A DNA stretch of 64,000 nt, taken from contig NBBA01000014.1 in NCBI GenBank assembly GCA_002794785.1, positions 1,116,001 through 1,180,000 of the forward strand. The letters run 5' to 3'. Of the stretch, positions 1 to 11,534 are shown in pieces. A program made the position numbers and the translations under genes. Under the pieces are notes generated by a model. It ran no database searches. It was not told the DNA's origin and worked only from the letters and a program-made list of their open reading frames with translations. Each line of letters starts with the position of its first letter. Position 1 is the first letter of the stretch. The stretch is from Coniferiporia sulphurascens (taxonomy: Eukaryota > Basidiomycota > Agaricomycetes > Hymenochaetales > Hymenochaetaceae).

Positions 1-1540
1 GGTGAGGCGTGGCATAGTCTAGTTGAGAACAGTTGCTGATGGCGCACATTATAGCCGCCTTCTGCCGTCTCCGCATTTGATGTTCATTGTATACGGCCGG
101 ATCCATGCACGTATGGACCCAACGGGGCTTGTCGAATTTGAGTTCTGAGGCCCCCTTTTATCTTGCGTCTTGTCTGGCCGGCTATATTGATCTTGGCCTC
201 TCGAAGGCTCTTCCACTCGTCGCGTTTCTTTCTTTCTATCTGTGGACGTCCTGGCCTCGCGCTCCCGTACTCTTCCAGCCTTCTATTCTTGCCTCATAGC
301 TCCTGAACATGCACTGGGTACAATATCCGACGATGCCGCCGCAACTTTTCAAACCTCTGGACACGACAATAGTCTTACCACCTCGCAACCGACTTGCCTT
401 TCTCCAACGACCTTGCACGACGGGATGATAGGGATCATCTAGCTCACAGTTGCAATCACAATCCGTGGGAATAAGCTCGCGCCACCCGCTTGTAGCTCCC
501 AAGGCTCGCGGTTCTAGTCGCTTGCAGCTTATAGTTATACGGCCGACCTGATCAAAGGACGCCTCGTTTCAGTCTACGCTCAAACTCTAGACGCTATTGT
601 GCCCTATTGGATACTACTGGATACAGTGAAATCTTGGGTGCGAATGTGATTGCGGCAATAATTATCATGAGTGCATCTCCTTGCAACGTTGTAAATCGGT
701 CTTTTCAGGACAACCTGACTATTAGGTCCCTTGGGGAACGATGGAATAGATACATTCACAAATTTCTCTCCGGTTCATGGATTTACGAAGTCCCTATATG
801 CTCCGGCATTAGCCTCATGTGCTGGCGAGAACTATTCCACCGCTTCTTGGTCTGGACCGGGTAGCAATTTCTTTTACCCTTTTGTTTCCCGTTTCCGCCG
901 TTCACAGCTTGATACGTAGCTTACCTTTACGGCATCGATTCGAGTTCGGCTAGTTTTGTCCCTTCGCCTCAAACGACACTGACGGCATTGCTTGGATACC
1001 TAGCCATATAATCCTTCACCGCATGAATGCTGGTTCCGATTCACACCGTATTTAGTCTTCAACAGTTGCATAAAATAATTTTAACGACGGTAAACCTTCT
1101 TCACATTGTATAAAAACGAGGACTAGCTACCCAGCATACAAAATGCAGCCATTATTACATTGTAGTTGATAGCTGGCCGCGCAGCTAGGTGGATGGGTAG
1201 GAATTTGAGTGGAGACGGTCTACTTAGATACATAATTTGGCTTTGCCTTGATATACACAGAATATTCCCAAAATGATACTTGAAAGAATTGGAGGAGGAA
1301 GAACGGACCACGTCTTCCCAGGTGCGCCCGGTCGGTATAAGTTTAGTTACGCAGGCGCGGATATTGTTGGCAGGCGTGGAGTGGATGCTGTATCGTTGTG
1401 AGCTGCTGGCAAAGTAAAGGGCCCGTGAGCTCATGTCGAGTATAAGTGTCCTACGATCGAGCTCGTCTGCCAGTAATTGACAGGAGTTAGATATGGGGAT
1501 ATGGAATACGACCCATAATATGCGCTGCATAGCTCAGACA
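1..1540. other. Intergenic, no gene recognised
   Basis: Several short open frames occur on both strands, but none has recognisable protein similarity, a plausible intron series or codon bias matching the neighbouring genes. The right part probably holds the 3' UTR of the universal stress protein gene that ends nearby on the minus strand. Confidence 0.5.
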
Positions 1541-2714
1541 CTATTGACGTGTTGTTGTGGGTGTGATTGCCGGGCTCTTGCTGACCGGGCCGAGGTTAGG
1601 GGAAGTATGCTTCCTACGGAAGGGAAAAACACACAGGACAGAAATGAGCGACGTGGAAAGGAAAAATTATGGAGGATATACAATGTAGTGAGAACACTAC
1701 GTACTCTTCGAAGTGCGTGCCGCGTTTGGGGTTGAGCCGCCGCTTCATCATCGTCTTTCGAACCTTGCGCTCCGGCCGGACAACGATGACGGGTACGGGC
1801 GAGTGCGATAAGCAGTATCTGGAGTTCGAGGGGAATACAGTGAGGAAGTGCGAAGGTACGGACGCGAGAAGAGACGGACTTGGATACGCTACCCATACCG
1901 CCGAATGCGGCACCGAGGACCTTTACGCCACGCTGTCCTCTGGTGCCGACGACTAGCGAGTCCGGCCGATATAAGGCAATCAGTCGCTCTATAGTCACTG
2001 TCACCCTGCCCGCGATAAACTCGACTATAATGGAAAGCTGAGGGGGGTCAGAGGTCCGGATCAGATAGGGATTGTGCTGACGCGAGGCAGAGGCGCACCT
2101 TTCGGTCGGGTTCGTATTCGGTATTCTGCCGTTGAACCTGCTTTAGAAGCTCGCGGGCCTCGTCTCGCACGGCTTCATGATCCCCACCTGCAATATATTT
2201 ATAGCACTAGCGTCAATCTCTATCCTTCGCGGATATCCAGTAGTCGCAGATAGACTAGCCGATAAGACGTACCGAGCTCATCCACGTCGAAACCTCTGAG
2301 GACGATCAGCTCGTCGCCGTCCTGCACGAGACTCTCCATAACCCAGTCGAGTGCCTTACTGCCGCTCTCATCGGGGCTCGCAGCGCACAAGAAGACGCGC
2401 GTACTGCGGTTGCGACGATAGCCCTCGGATTTGACCTGTAGAGTGTAGCTGAACATGGACGCGGCGGGGTTCTCGAACGTGTCGAAGGAGACTTTGGGGA
2501 GGTAGCCCGTCCCGGACATGGCTGACGAGCCCGTCATCATCGGCGCGAGTGGTGTGCTGAAGTACGCCGGGCTTCCATTGCTAGAGATCGCGGCGGGCGA
2601 TTGTGGGGAAGAGGACGACGTCGAAGGCGTGTGCGCATGTGCGTGTGAGTGCTTCAGTGCAGAGCGGAGGCCGGTCGCAGAGGATAGCGGGATGTGGTTC
2701 GGGCGCTCAGCCAT
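1541..2714 (-). CDS. Universal stress protein (UspA) domain protein
   Basis: Multi-exon minus-strand gene. Exons by eye: 2714-2273, 2187-2099, 2037-1880, 1818-1705, 1613-1541, with canonical GT/AG ends, giving about 291 aa. The N-terminal ~85 residues are Ser/Thr/Pro/His-rich and low complexity. The Usp fold follows: RVFLCAASPDES, ALDWVMESLVQDGDELIVLR, IIVEF, and the nucleotide-binding type motif GTRGQRG followed by GGMGSVS and PVPVIVVRPE. Bacterial and fungal Usp proteins bind ATP or AMP and act in stress responses; the exact role here is unknown. The last splice is less sure: reading through the donor at 1704 instead gives a frame ending at 1614 (about 297 aa). It is divergent from the WW gene with 226 bp between start codons. 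Confidence 0.85.
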
Positions 2715-2940
2715 CGTTAACTGTTTTCGTCGTTGTCGTCCTGCGTTTGTGTATAGTCGTCGATGTCGGCGACGGAGGCGCAAGCGGCGTTGAGGTCGGC
2801 GTCGACGCAAAGGGCGCGGCGCCCACACGATATCATAATCCGGGGCTGCGTCCGGGCTGTGCACGGGTTGTGCCGAAGCGGTGTTTGAAAACACTGGCAA
2901 TATCCGACCTGCACTTGCACCCCGCCGGACGTCGACCGCC
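2715..2940. promoter_or_regulatory. Shared divergent promoter, USP / WW genes
   Basis: Only 226 bp separate the start codons of the minus-strand universal stress protein gene and the plus-strand WW gene, so both promoters must lie in or overlap this interval. No clear TATA box was seen. Open frames cross it on both strands because it is GC-rich, but neither conserved protein needs them. Confidence 0.5.
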
Positions 2941-3792
2941 ATGTCGAGCAGCAAAGAAAGCGCGTCGCCGTCGCCGTCGCCATCGTCGCCAGCACTGGAA
3001 AAGAAGGAGGAGGCGGAGGAGGAGCGGTCGCAATCGCGCTCGCGCTCACCAGAGGCGGCATCTGGTGCTACGTCCGATGCGTCGCCAGAGCCTGCGGACG
3101 GAGCGAGCGCGAGCCAAGCAGAGAAGGGAGCTTCGCCCGCGAACAAGGCTGCAGAGCTGTCTGAGGACCAGCCTACTGTTGCTCAGCCAGTTGCATCCAA
3201 CGCGCACGTTCAGGGGGACTGGCAGGCCGTCTGGTCACCACCGCACAATATGTACTACTTCTACAACATGCGCACTGGTCAGACGACGTGGACGAACCCG
3301 CTCGCAGACTCGGACCCCTCTGCTTCCACCCTCACTACTGCCGCATCTTCCACGGCACGATACGATGCGGAAGCATTGGCAGCGGCACAAGGGATAGACC
3401 CGGAATTGGCTTACCTAGATCCGTCACTCGCAGCAGGCCCTTCAAACCCCGCTGCGTTCACATACACTGCAAAGTTCAACGCGCGCACCGGTGCCTTCGC
3501 ACGCCCTGACGCGCGAAATCCAGATCATGTGTCTGAGTACGAGCGCATGAAACGAATGAGTAGCTTCTACTTTGATGTGGACGAGTGGCAAAAGGACGTT
3601 GAGAAGAGGTATGAGGAGGAAGAGGATGAGGCAGGAAAGAAGAGGAAGAAGCCCACGAAAAAAGATATCGTATGTCCATTCTCTCCAGACAAGAAATAGC
3701 TTTGTTATTCACTGATTTTACATTTTTAGGAATCCTATAAAGAACGTAAAAAACAGAAAAAACTGGCTAAGACCGCGTGGCTCCGTACATAG
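2941..3792 (+). CDS. WW domain-containing protein
   Basis: Two exons, 2941-3669 and 3730-3792, separated by a 60-nt intron (GTATGT..TTTAG), giving 263 aa. Residues 1-85 are Ser/Glu/Ala-rich and acidic. One WW domain lies at about 93-122, with both signature tryptophans (WQAVWSPPHN and QTTWTNP) and the YYFYN core; such domains bind proline-rich ligands. The rest holds a conserved-looking stretch (FNARTGAFARPD, then EYERMKRMSSFYFDVDEW), a charged coiled segment and a Lys-rich tail ending KTAWLRT. A nuclear or RNA-processing role is a guess from the basic/acidic composition. I chose the ATG at 2941 because the frame upstream has no conserved signal. An AATAAA follows at 3811. Confidence 0.85.
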
Positions 3793-3810
3793 CCTGTATC
3801 TCGGTTGTAC

Positions 3811-3816
3811 AATAAA
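3811..3816 (+). terminator. Polyadenylation signal AATAAA (WW gene)
   Basis: AATAAA lies 19 bp after the WW gene stop codon, just before the convergent end of the PncC-like gene. The two stop codons are only 54 bp apart, so the 3' UTRs of the two genes probably overlap. Confidence 0.45.
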
Positions 3817-3846
3817 GGCATGTTTTTTTGACATTTTCCCCTGGAA

Positions 3847-4512
3847 TTATAGATTTGGTTTCTTCTCCACCTTTACATTGCCCTTCAGCACGTCCAAGAA
3901 CAGCTTCAGTGCCTCTTCAGTAAACTTGACCATGTTCTCTTCTCGGTCTGAGGACCCTGTCTGTATTTCTTTGATCACTGCTCCGTCTTCAGAGACAATG
4001 GCAAGCGCAACATATCCTCTGCAAAAAAAACGATCAGCTTCATCTTTCAATTTCCTGGGGTCTGCCGATATGCTCACGGAGTGAGGTTTGACAGCGCCCT
4101 TCCGGTCGGCCCGGCAATTCCCGATTCTCCGATAGCATACGTCGACTGTAATGTCTCGTGCGCATGCTTTGCCAAACCAGCAACAATCTCTGGTGTCGGT
4201 CCCCTGCACAATGGAGACCGTGTCAATCAGGTATAGAAACATGCTCGGTTTCTGAGTTTAGTAAAAGACTTACTTGTATGTCTTCAAATCTTCGTGTGTC
4301 CACCCGCCAAACGCAACTCGGGACGAGGGCGAGTACAACGTGAGTCCGCCGCGAAAATAAGCGCTTGCACCAGGCACGGACAAGAGTCCGGCGGAAATGA
4401 GTCCGCCCGCGGCGGTCTCCGCGACTGCTACTGTTTCCTTGCGCTCGGTGAGGATGGAGGCTATGGGCAACAGGAGCGGTACGAGCGACGGTGGGAGAAA
4501 CGTAGACGACAT
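3847..4512 (-). CDS. CinA C-terminal-type protein (PncC-like nicotinamide-nucleotide amidase)
   Basis: Three exons on the minus strand: 4512-4274, 4203-4078, 4018-3847, giving 178 aa, close to the ~160 aa of the stand-alone CinA C-terminal domain. Family motifs in order: VAVAETAAGGLISAGLLSVPGAS with the catalytic-loop type Ala-Glu-Thr/Ser-x-x-Gly-Gly, YFRGGLTLYS, then AIGESGIAGPTG and GYVALAIVSEDG. In bacteria PncC converts nicotinamide mononucleotide to nicotinate mononucleotide and ammonia in pyridine nucleotide salvage; fungal homologues are mostly uncharacterised. The position usually Ser (AESCTGG) is Ala-Gly-Gly-like here (AETAAGG), so catalysis should not be assumed. It is convergent with the WW gene. 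Confidence 0.85.
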
Positions 4513-4910
4513 GGTTTTCGATAAGCAAAAGCACGACGATGTGTTCGAGTGGGACGATAGTACTATGTATACATACCAGAGTGTGAGTGCTTCATAAGCT
4601 TTAAGGATGACGTCATCTTTGTTTTGTAAAAAAAACCGATTCCGTTTAGACAACGTGCGAAACTGGATATTCCCAGTAATGTGTCGTCTAAACTTGATGC
4701 CCACTATTGTTATGCAGAATTGGAAGACGGCCAACTTCGTTTGATGGTAGTGAGCATTCGGTGATGTCTCTATGAGCCTGGAAGGCCGAGCTCCGGATAG
4801 GGTGGTCAAATTATAACACCCTCAACTCATATAATACAATTATAAGGTGCAATAACGAAACATTACAAATGGCTTTAGCTCAGAGGTACTAAGTTAAATA
4901 TCTTCTATGT
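4513..4910. other. Intergenic, about 0.4 kb
   Basis: Upstream region of the PncC-like gene. It holds an imperfect 11-nt inverted repeat (GTTTAGACAAC at 4644, complement with one mismatch at 4683-4693) and poly-A tracts. No gene was seen. Confidence 0.4.
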
Positions 4911-6099
4911 CTAGGCTCGGGAATTAATTTCATATTCTGATCCTTCAGACTCGCTTGTCTCTTGATTGTTGTGGTTTTCCACGGTTGCAACGCGCCACGT
5001 TGTGATGTCGAAAACGCTATGTCGTCCCCGCAAGCAGGTCGAATAATAATTCTCGCACATGTTGAGTATGAGCCTCTGGCACGCTATGCCCGAAACGGCG
5101 TTTGAAAAGCCGTTGGTGACCTCCTGTAGATTACCCTGATTTGTCGTGAATTATAATCAGGAAAGAAGGCAAGTCGTATTTGTATGGAAAGCCTTCTTAC
5201 ATTGTCTATAGGAGACACCGCCACATTCGCGACGAGGGCAGCAAAGATCCTGTCCACTGGGATTATTCATTGCAAAGCAGTACGAAAAACCGCCCAAGAC
5301 GTACGCGAAGAAGTAAACCACGGAGTCTCGGATCAGGATACCCGCCAAGGAGGTTCCGGGTCCCCAAAGCTCTGCCGACTCAGTTTTGCATGACTTGTAT
5401 GCCTTCACACAGATCAATGCGAACAGAAGCATCTCGAAGCCGAGCAGCTGCGCCCAATAAATGTAGGTTTTCCCTCCACCGTTTGAATTTGGCTTGCAGT
5501 AATTAGAGATGCCAGAAAGTGGTGTGGCAGTCGCTATCGGAAGTGGTGAGCAGGTGAACTACGGTGAGCGATGGGAATGCGAAGTGTAGGGTTAGATATA
5601 CAGCACCTCTTTCGCTAATTGCATAGTTAGTCAAGTCGTATACGGATGCGACTACGACGTAGCCGAACGGGATGAGCATGAGCAGCATTATTTTCACTTG
5701 CTTTTGTCGTACAGAGCATATACGCGCATTTGCAAGATAACTTCAGGATTGGTCAGTATGGTCAGCTGGGAGATGTTTTGCAACTTACGATCGGTCAAGA
5801 CAAATATGACAAATGTTGCAAATGCCTCAAAGTCCATCCAGACTATGCCTGCGGATGTGAAAAGCCTTTCAGGAAGACTCAAAGTGATAAGTTGTCGGTT
5901 TCTCACATCTAGAGAAAGGGATAGAGTTAAGCACGAACGTGAGCAGTGCTTCATCTCACAAATTGAAAGCTGACGACAGACATCTTAACGAATGTAAGCA
6001 TGAATACGAGCTTAGTTAAATTCCATACTCACTTTCGACGTTACGTTTGGGGAGAAAATATCTTGCAATCGAGGTAAAGTAAAGGCCTGCATTCTTCAT
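4911..6099 (-). CDS. DUF6533-like multi-pass membrane protein; in-frame TGA, possibly a pseudogene
   Basis: Minus-strand exons encode, in order: NAGLYFTSIARYFLPKRN; GIVWMDFEAFATFVIFVLTD; LILQMRVYALYDKSK; KIMLLMLIPFGYVVVASV; TYIYWAQLLGFEMLLFALIC; a soluble loop; LIRDSVVYFFAYVL; then a cytosolic tail with CQRLILNMCE and an acidic end. This matches the basidiomycete integral membrane family (DUF6533 type), whose hallmark is xLRxYALYxxSKK before the fourth membrane segment. Most junctions have good GT/AG signals, but a TGA at 5694-5696 interrupts KSK-[stop]-KIMLL inside a conserved segment. The gene is therefore either a recent pseudogene or carries a sequence error. The start at 6099 is tentative; the usual N-terminal segment (YExLLTLDDE) was not found. 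Three tandem units of the same broad family lie at 51-64 kb. Confidence 0.6.
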
Positions 6100-8147
6100 G
6101 ATTTACAAGGACGGTACCTACCCAGTGCTGTGACGCTGAATGTGCTTTCGATCAGTACGATATAACAGCAAGATGAGGAACGCATGAACGCGCATACGTT
6201 TTAATGGTCACGTTTAAATATCGGTTCTTGTTAACGTCAGCCGTGGAGAAGTTAGAAATATGGCATTCCGTACTATGATAAAGGCAAATTTCCCGAATGA
6301 CCGGCTGGCTTTCTATATATAAATCGCGGTATTTTTGAATGATCGGAGACACAACATCTTTTCCTTTGGACAGACCCAGATGTATTCGACCTCTTGGTCC
6401 ATCGTAATGACTAGTCAAAGAAAAACATGAGCACAAGTACTCAGCTGGCTTTCAAGCAACGCATAAACATCATACACGACAAGAGAATAGCAGATGACTA
6501 AAAACTGGCTTTGTCAACAAACAGGTACATAATTGAAAGGAAGGAAAGGGACATTCTCCGTCGAATAGACTCACGGTGGCTTAGTCTGCGCCAGTATAAG
6601 ATGTTCAATGCAGTGGGTCCTGCTCAATGTTTGGATCACTTTGCAGGCCCATTGTAGCAAATAGTAGTGTTTGTTACGGCTCCGCAAGCCAAGATTTGCT
6701 AGCGGCCTCTTTTAAATTGAGCTCCTCTAAAGTACGAGAAAAATGGGCACTAGGATTATCCGGCCCCGTCGGAATCGCTCACAGCATTGCATTTCTCCGA
6801 CTTGGGTACGGCAAATCGTCCGGAGTGGGCGCTGTTGCAGTGCACACTCTGCATTATCGTGTAATTATGTCTTCAAAACGCCAGGTCCTCATTGTACCGT
6901 CGCCATCCACTTTGCTGGTGACGTTGACTCCTCTGCGGCCTTATAGATATGTATCCTAATGAGCACGTACAGCGGCCAGAAGTAAAATTTAAAAAAATTG
7001 AACACTCCCGAAAGCGCTGTAAATTACTTGCCGAAACTAGACCACGCTGAGTGTCTATACCATTTTTGGTACACGGAGCAAAGCCCGGTCGCGACAGTGG
7101 CGGAAAAGGATGTTTACCGGACCGGAAACTGGTTAGAACCGCTTTCCGCTGACCATCGTAAGTAAGCGAAACACATCATATTAGTACCACCAGTGCTAAG
7201 ATTGCGCTAAAGGAGATGTGAGTACCCAATATTCCGCGTGGCAAGCAATAATCTCCCCCGGCCATTGAGAAGTTACCAGACAAGCCTTGCGTGCCAAGTT
7301 GGAGTACGGATCGCTAAACTGGGTTCTGGTGATGAAGTTAAACCAGACGATGATACTGTTTTTTAAAATCCAGTCGAGTATTCGGCAAAGTAGAGCGAAA
7401 ATAATAAAATGGTAAGCCCCAGTGAAAAGCCAGCAATGAAGACAATAGACCCAAGTGTTCACAGGAGGCGATATCAGGTTGTCTGCCAAGGACGGAGGGA
7501 GGACATCGTCTTTTATAAGCCCCGGAATACCAATTAGAGTTGCATCCAGTATCGCACAGTTTGATTTCATCGCAGAGGCATAACCCCTTGCTGTGCTTAA
7601 GTTGGCTATAGCTGGACTGGACACGGAGTGGACTTTTCCTGTTTCTTGAACCTTATAGTCTGCATTCTCAAGACTTGGACCAAATGGTTCCCGCTTATAT
7701 CTTCATCAGCACTTTGCCTGATACATCTTCAACCTGGTGTGGCAGATGACGCAATGCGACCTCCCACTCAAATGCGATGTCTTGCAGGCCTGATCTTGCC
7801 GCTGTCCTACTGTCTTGAACGCACGGGAATGATTTGAACTCTTGATGAAGGGTTTACGATGAACCGGAAGAAAGCACATGTTTCTCGTAACTGACCCCAC
7901 GCGGCCTTGAGCGATTGAGGCCTGGTTCACTTGTTCCGTTCTCAAGATCCTAACGCAAATGATTTTGGACCGTGGTTCGTCCGAGACGCGTCGTGACACG
8001 TGAAGTTCCATCTGATCTTAGCGGGACGCAGTTTCTGGTTCGGCGGATATCTTAATGGGAGCGTGCAACCGCGGATTACAGTAGAGTTTTTACATCTTTG
8101 GAAGGTACATACGAGTACATACTATGAAGTTACTTGCCGAGACTAGA
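6100..8147. other. Gene-free 2 kb
   Basis: Open frames of up to 142 codons occur (minus strand 7196-7624), but I see no family resemblance, intron pattern or repeats. It may include promoter or remnants of the neighbouring membrane protein gene. Confidence 0.4.
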
Positions 8148-11100
8148 TTACCGAGGGTGAGAACCGTAAGAGCCCTGTGAATACTGTCCATATGTTTGAT
8201 TTGGAGGCGCGGGTGGAAAATTTGGGCGAGGTGGAGGTGGAGGAAGAGGTGGTCCCTGACCCGGAGGCCCATACTGCTGCTGCTGCTGCTGCTGCCGATA
8301 GGGTCCCGGAGGAGGTGGAGGAAATGGCGACGGGCTCTGTGGCTGACCGTTATAAGCAGTGTACTGAGGATATTGTTGCTGCTGTTGCTGGGGTTGTGAA
8401 GGAGGAGAAGGAGTGAACGTCTGGTACTGTGAGTAGCCTCTCTGCTGATCGTAAGCGGGAGAAGCTGCCGGCGTCACGTTCGCTCCGAAGTGATTAGACA
8501 ATCCTGGAGTGCTAAACATGTTTGCGTAGGGATCGACAGATTGGGATTGCTGGGTTGATGGAGACGCGAAACTCGTAGAGGGTGGTGGAGGCGGTGGCAT
8601 TGCCGGATACGGCTGGGAGGGTAGAGGGGAGCGAGAAGGTGGTGACGGACCATTGCGCAAAGACATCGACGAAAATGATGAATCTAAACTGTTTACTGGG
8701 GGAGGAGGGGGCACCATCGAACGAGGTTTGTCTGCCAAGGGCGGAGGTATCTGAGATGTAGTTTGTCTCTTCTGCCTTTCTGCCTCTTCTACCAGAGCGC
8801 CACGCTCCGCAGCACGCTCCGAAGAAAATGATTTTACATTGCGTCTTAGTGTTGTGCACAAATCAGTCAGGTCGTTATAGAATTGCAGTCCCTTCCTGTG
8901 CGTTGGGCGTACTGAGTTAGACAAGGCAAAACTGAGTTCCGAAGCACAAACTTACGCTAATCCATCACGAATTTCCATATACAAGTCCCGAGCCCGGGTG
9001 AACTTTCGCATGGTGTCCTTCTTGCGCCTTTCGCGTTCTTCCCATTTCCGGGCGCCAGGACCACGACCAGAAAGATCCTTCAGGCCCTTCCAAAGCTGAG
9101 TTATTTCCTGCAGCGCTACCTGCTCGTATTGGACTGTGGCAGCCAGTCTGCTCTGGTAAGGCTTGAACTTCTCAAGTTCTGCGGCGAAAAGGGCTGGTTC
9201 TACCGCTTGGTTGCGCCGGTTAAGAAGAAGAAGATGGGAGACATCATCCGTTTGAATCTGAAGCGCATGTAAGCATAGTCCGTTTCTGCAACAAAAATCT
9301 TCCTACCTTTTCCTTAAGATCTTTCAGTACATTCTTCCGCTCTGCCGCTATCTTATTTAGCCGCCCAAGTCGTTGCTCGATTTCATCAACGAACTGGGTA
9401 ATCTTCGCGCGCTCCTTATCATCTCGGTCTTCATTATTGGGATCTAAATCCAATAAGCTTCCACCTGGACCTTGGTCGGCGCTCTGTCTAAACACGTCCT
9501 CGACTTGGTCTGACAAAAGCAGAGCAATATCACCCTTTACACCCTCCCAAAGTGTGACAACCTGCTGGTCTGATGCTGATGCTGCCTCGAGCGCGCTAAG
9601 ATGCGATTTAAGGTCCTGGCGGAGGGTCCGCGAAGGACCGGCGGAAGGCACTTGTGTGAATAGGTGCTCATACTTGACACGCATTGCCTCGCAGTCGCGC
9701 GACTCGATCTCGAGTTCGCGTTGCACACCATCAAGGTCTGAGCGGACGACGTCACGTAAGCGTGCCAATTCCTTGAGTAGATGTGTGACTGGCTCCCGCT
9801 CTTCTATAAGACGAATGTCGTCGCGCATGCGCGTCACATCCACAGGGAGCTCTGAAGCGCCCGCAGCGTGTAGACCTTCAACCATTGCCTTAAAGCGTCC
9901 GAGGCCTTCCTTTACACCCAGCGCGTCCAGGGCAGAACGTACTTCGCTTTCTGCGGTGTCTGTACGCTCGACCTCGGCGCGCACGACTTTTGCTTTCTCT
10001 TCCGAGTACACGCTTGCGCTTTCGTGCACGCTTAAAGGGACGAGTTTGATGAAAAGATCTTGACCGATGGTCTTTTGTACGTCCGGGGCACTGTAAACTT
10101 CCTGAATATGGATGGGGGTTGCGACGGCGAGCTTGTCGATTTGCGAAAGCGTATCGACGGAAGGGACGACATCGTTATAAATCAAGTCGTTGTCCCGCTG
10201 AGCTTCGTTCTTTTTCTCCGTGCATAGCGCGAAATGAACTTTCGTAAGCTCTTGAATGGACGAGCCAGCATCAGGAGGAAGGTTAGGGGACATTTGGGTC
10301 ATGAACATGCCGCCAAAAGAGGATGCAGTGCGCGAGGCCTCCTTGGCCGCCGCGTCCGCCGCGATGAACCTTGAGAGAGCTTCACCGTACTTTCCTGCTG
10401 CGTTGTCTGCCAAAGCTCTGTGGAACTGGGACAATGAAGTAAAATACTTCGATTTAATCTTAACATAGCTTGTTAGACATTTATTGGTGATTTGGTGTCT
10501 TAGTAAATCGAACGGACCTGGAGAATTGTGACCCAATTGCGATCAAAGAGTCCCTTTCCCATGAACTCCTTTACTTCTTCGCACAGTGCAGTGTACAAGG
10601 ATGCTGCCTGACTCGCTATTTTCGCGACCAATCCACTCGCTTTCTTCTCGTCCACACACTTCTCAAAAAATACTTCCGTTGCTTGTGCGAGCATAATGTT
10701 GACCAAGAACTTCACGACTTCACGACTCAAATCGGTTGAGGGAGCGTGCAGAAAGTTATCGTTGATATACGTTAGCATACCGGCGCTTGTTCTGAAGTAA
10801 TGAAACGCTCGTTTGAGACCCTCAGGATCGCTCCGATTCTGGGAGGCGGCGATGGCAGAGTGCGTTGCGGCGATCTGAAAGATAATGGAAGCCTTCTCAA
10901 AAGCGAGCGATGTCTGGGTCGTGAGCTTGTTTGTAAAAGCGTCGTGCCACGGAAAGTTGACTCTAATTTCAGCGAAGCGCAGCTCCAGAAGTTCAAGTTG
11001 CCCAAAATACTTGTACAGCAGGTCTCTCGCTATTGATCGTAGCAAGTCAGTAACAAATCTGTGTTACGACAGGGTGGCGACGCATACACACCTGTCATAT

Positions 11101-11278
11101 CGCTTCCTGCGCCCCGTACTGCATCTTGTCGGCAACGCTGAAGTGCGGCACACTCTGCGGCGTAGTTGTCGGGACTCTCACCGTACGATTGCGCGATGAG
11201 GTTGCGGATGGGCGTCGTCCAGTCTACCTCCTCTGTCGTCTTCTTCGGGATGGATATCGTTGGTGAGTGGTTTGCCAT
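8148..11278 (-). CDS. BRO1: BRO1-domain ESCRT-associated protein (Bro1/ALIX family)
   Basis: Five exons: 11278-11092, 11029-10518, 10458-9307, 9257-8956, 8895-8148, giving 966 aa. The BRO1 domain (residues 1 to about 390) shows the family pattern ARDLLYKYFGQLELLELRF, FPWHDAF, LAFEKASIIFQIAATHSAIA, then LAQATEVFFEKC and FTSLSQFHRALADNAAGKYGEAL. A long Glu/Lys/Arg-rich V-type coiled region follows (about 400-790), then a Pro/Gln-rich tail (about 810-966) with poly-Pro runs and short poly-Gln. Bro1-type proteins bind the ESCRT-III subunit Snf7 and recruit the deubiquitinase Doa4 during multivesicular body sorting; paralogous Rim20 acts in pH signalling. The proline-rich tail and length fit Bro1 better than Rim20. 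A retroelement remnant lies upstream of its start. Confidence 0.9.
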
Positions 11279-11534
11279 ATCTTGTCGCCGTAGCGGTTGC
11301 GGCGATAAGCAAGGCTTGTTGGCCGCCGTTAATGTGCGACCGAAGGAGAGATGCGCGTACCAGTACTGGTCTACGTATTAGTGCCAGTGGGTGCGGCCGG
11401 CGGGCGTGCGCGCTTAGTGACGCGCCGTCACACTAACCGAACGCAGTCGCCGTAATAGCTTATGTAAGTTTCAGGAACCCCGCCGCTATCACATGACCTT
11501 CTTGTCACACTGTTACTGCTCATTCAACTCATAG
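11279..11534. other. BRO1 upstream region
   Basis: Promoter side of BRO1 on the minus strand. It contains GC-rich stretches (11390-11430) but no recognised element. Confidence 0.35.

Noticed and set aside
2603..3397. Long plus-strand frame (264 codons) rich in Arg
   Set aside because: It overlaps the USP first exon and the WW gene in another frame; the Arg-rich composition is a by-product of GC-rich low-complexity coding DNA.
9437..10063. 208-codon plus-strand frame opposite BRO1
   Set aside because: Antisense shadow of the BRO1 third exon; no independent similarity.
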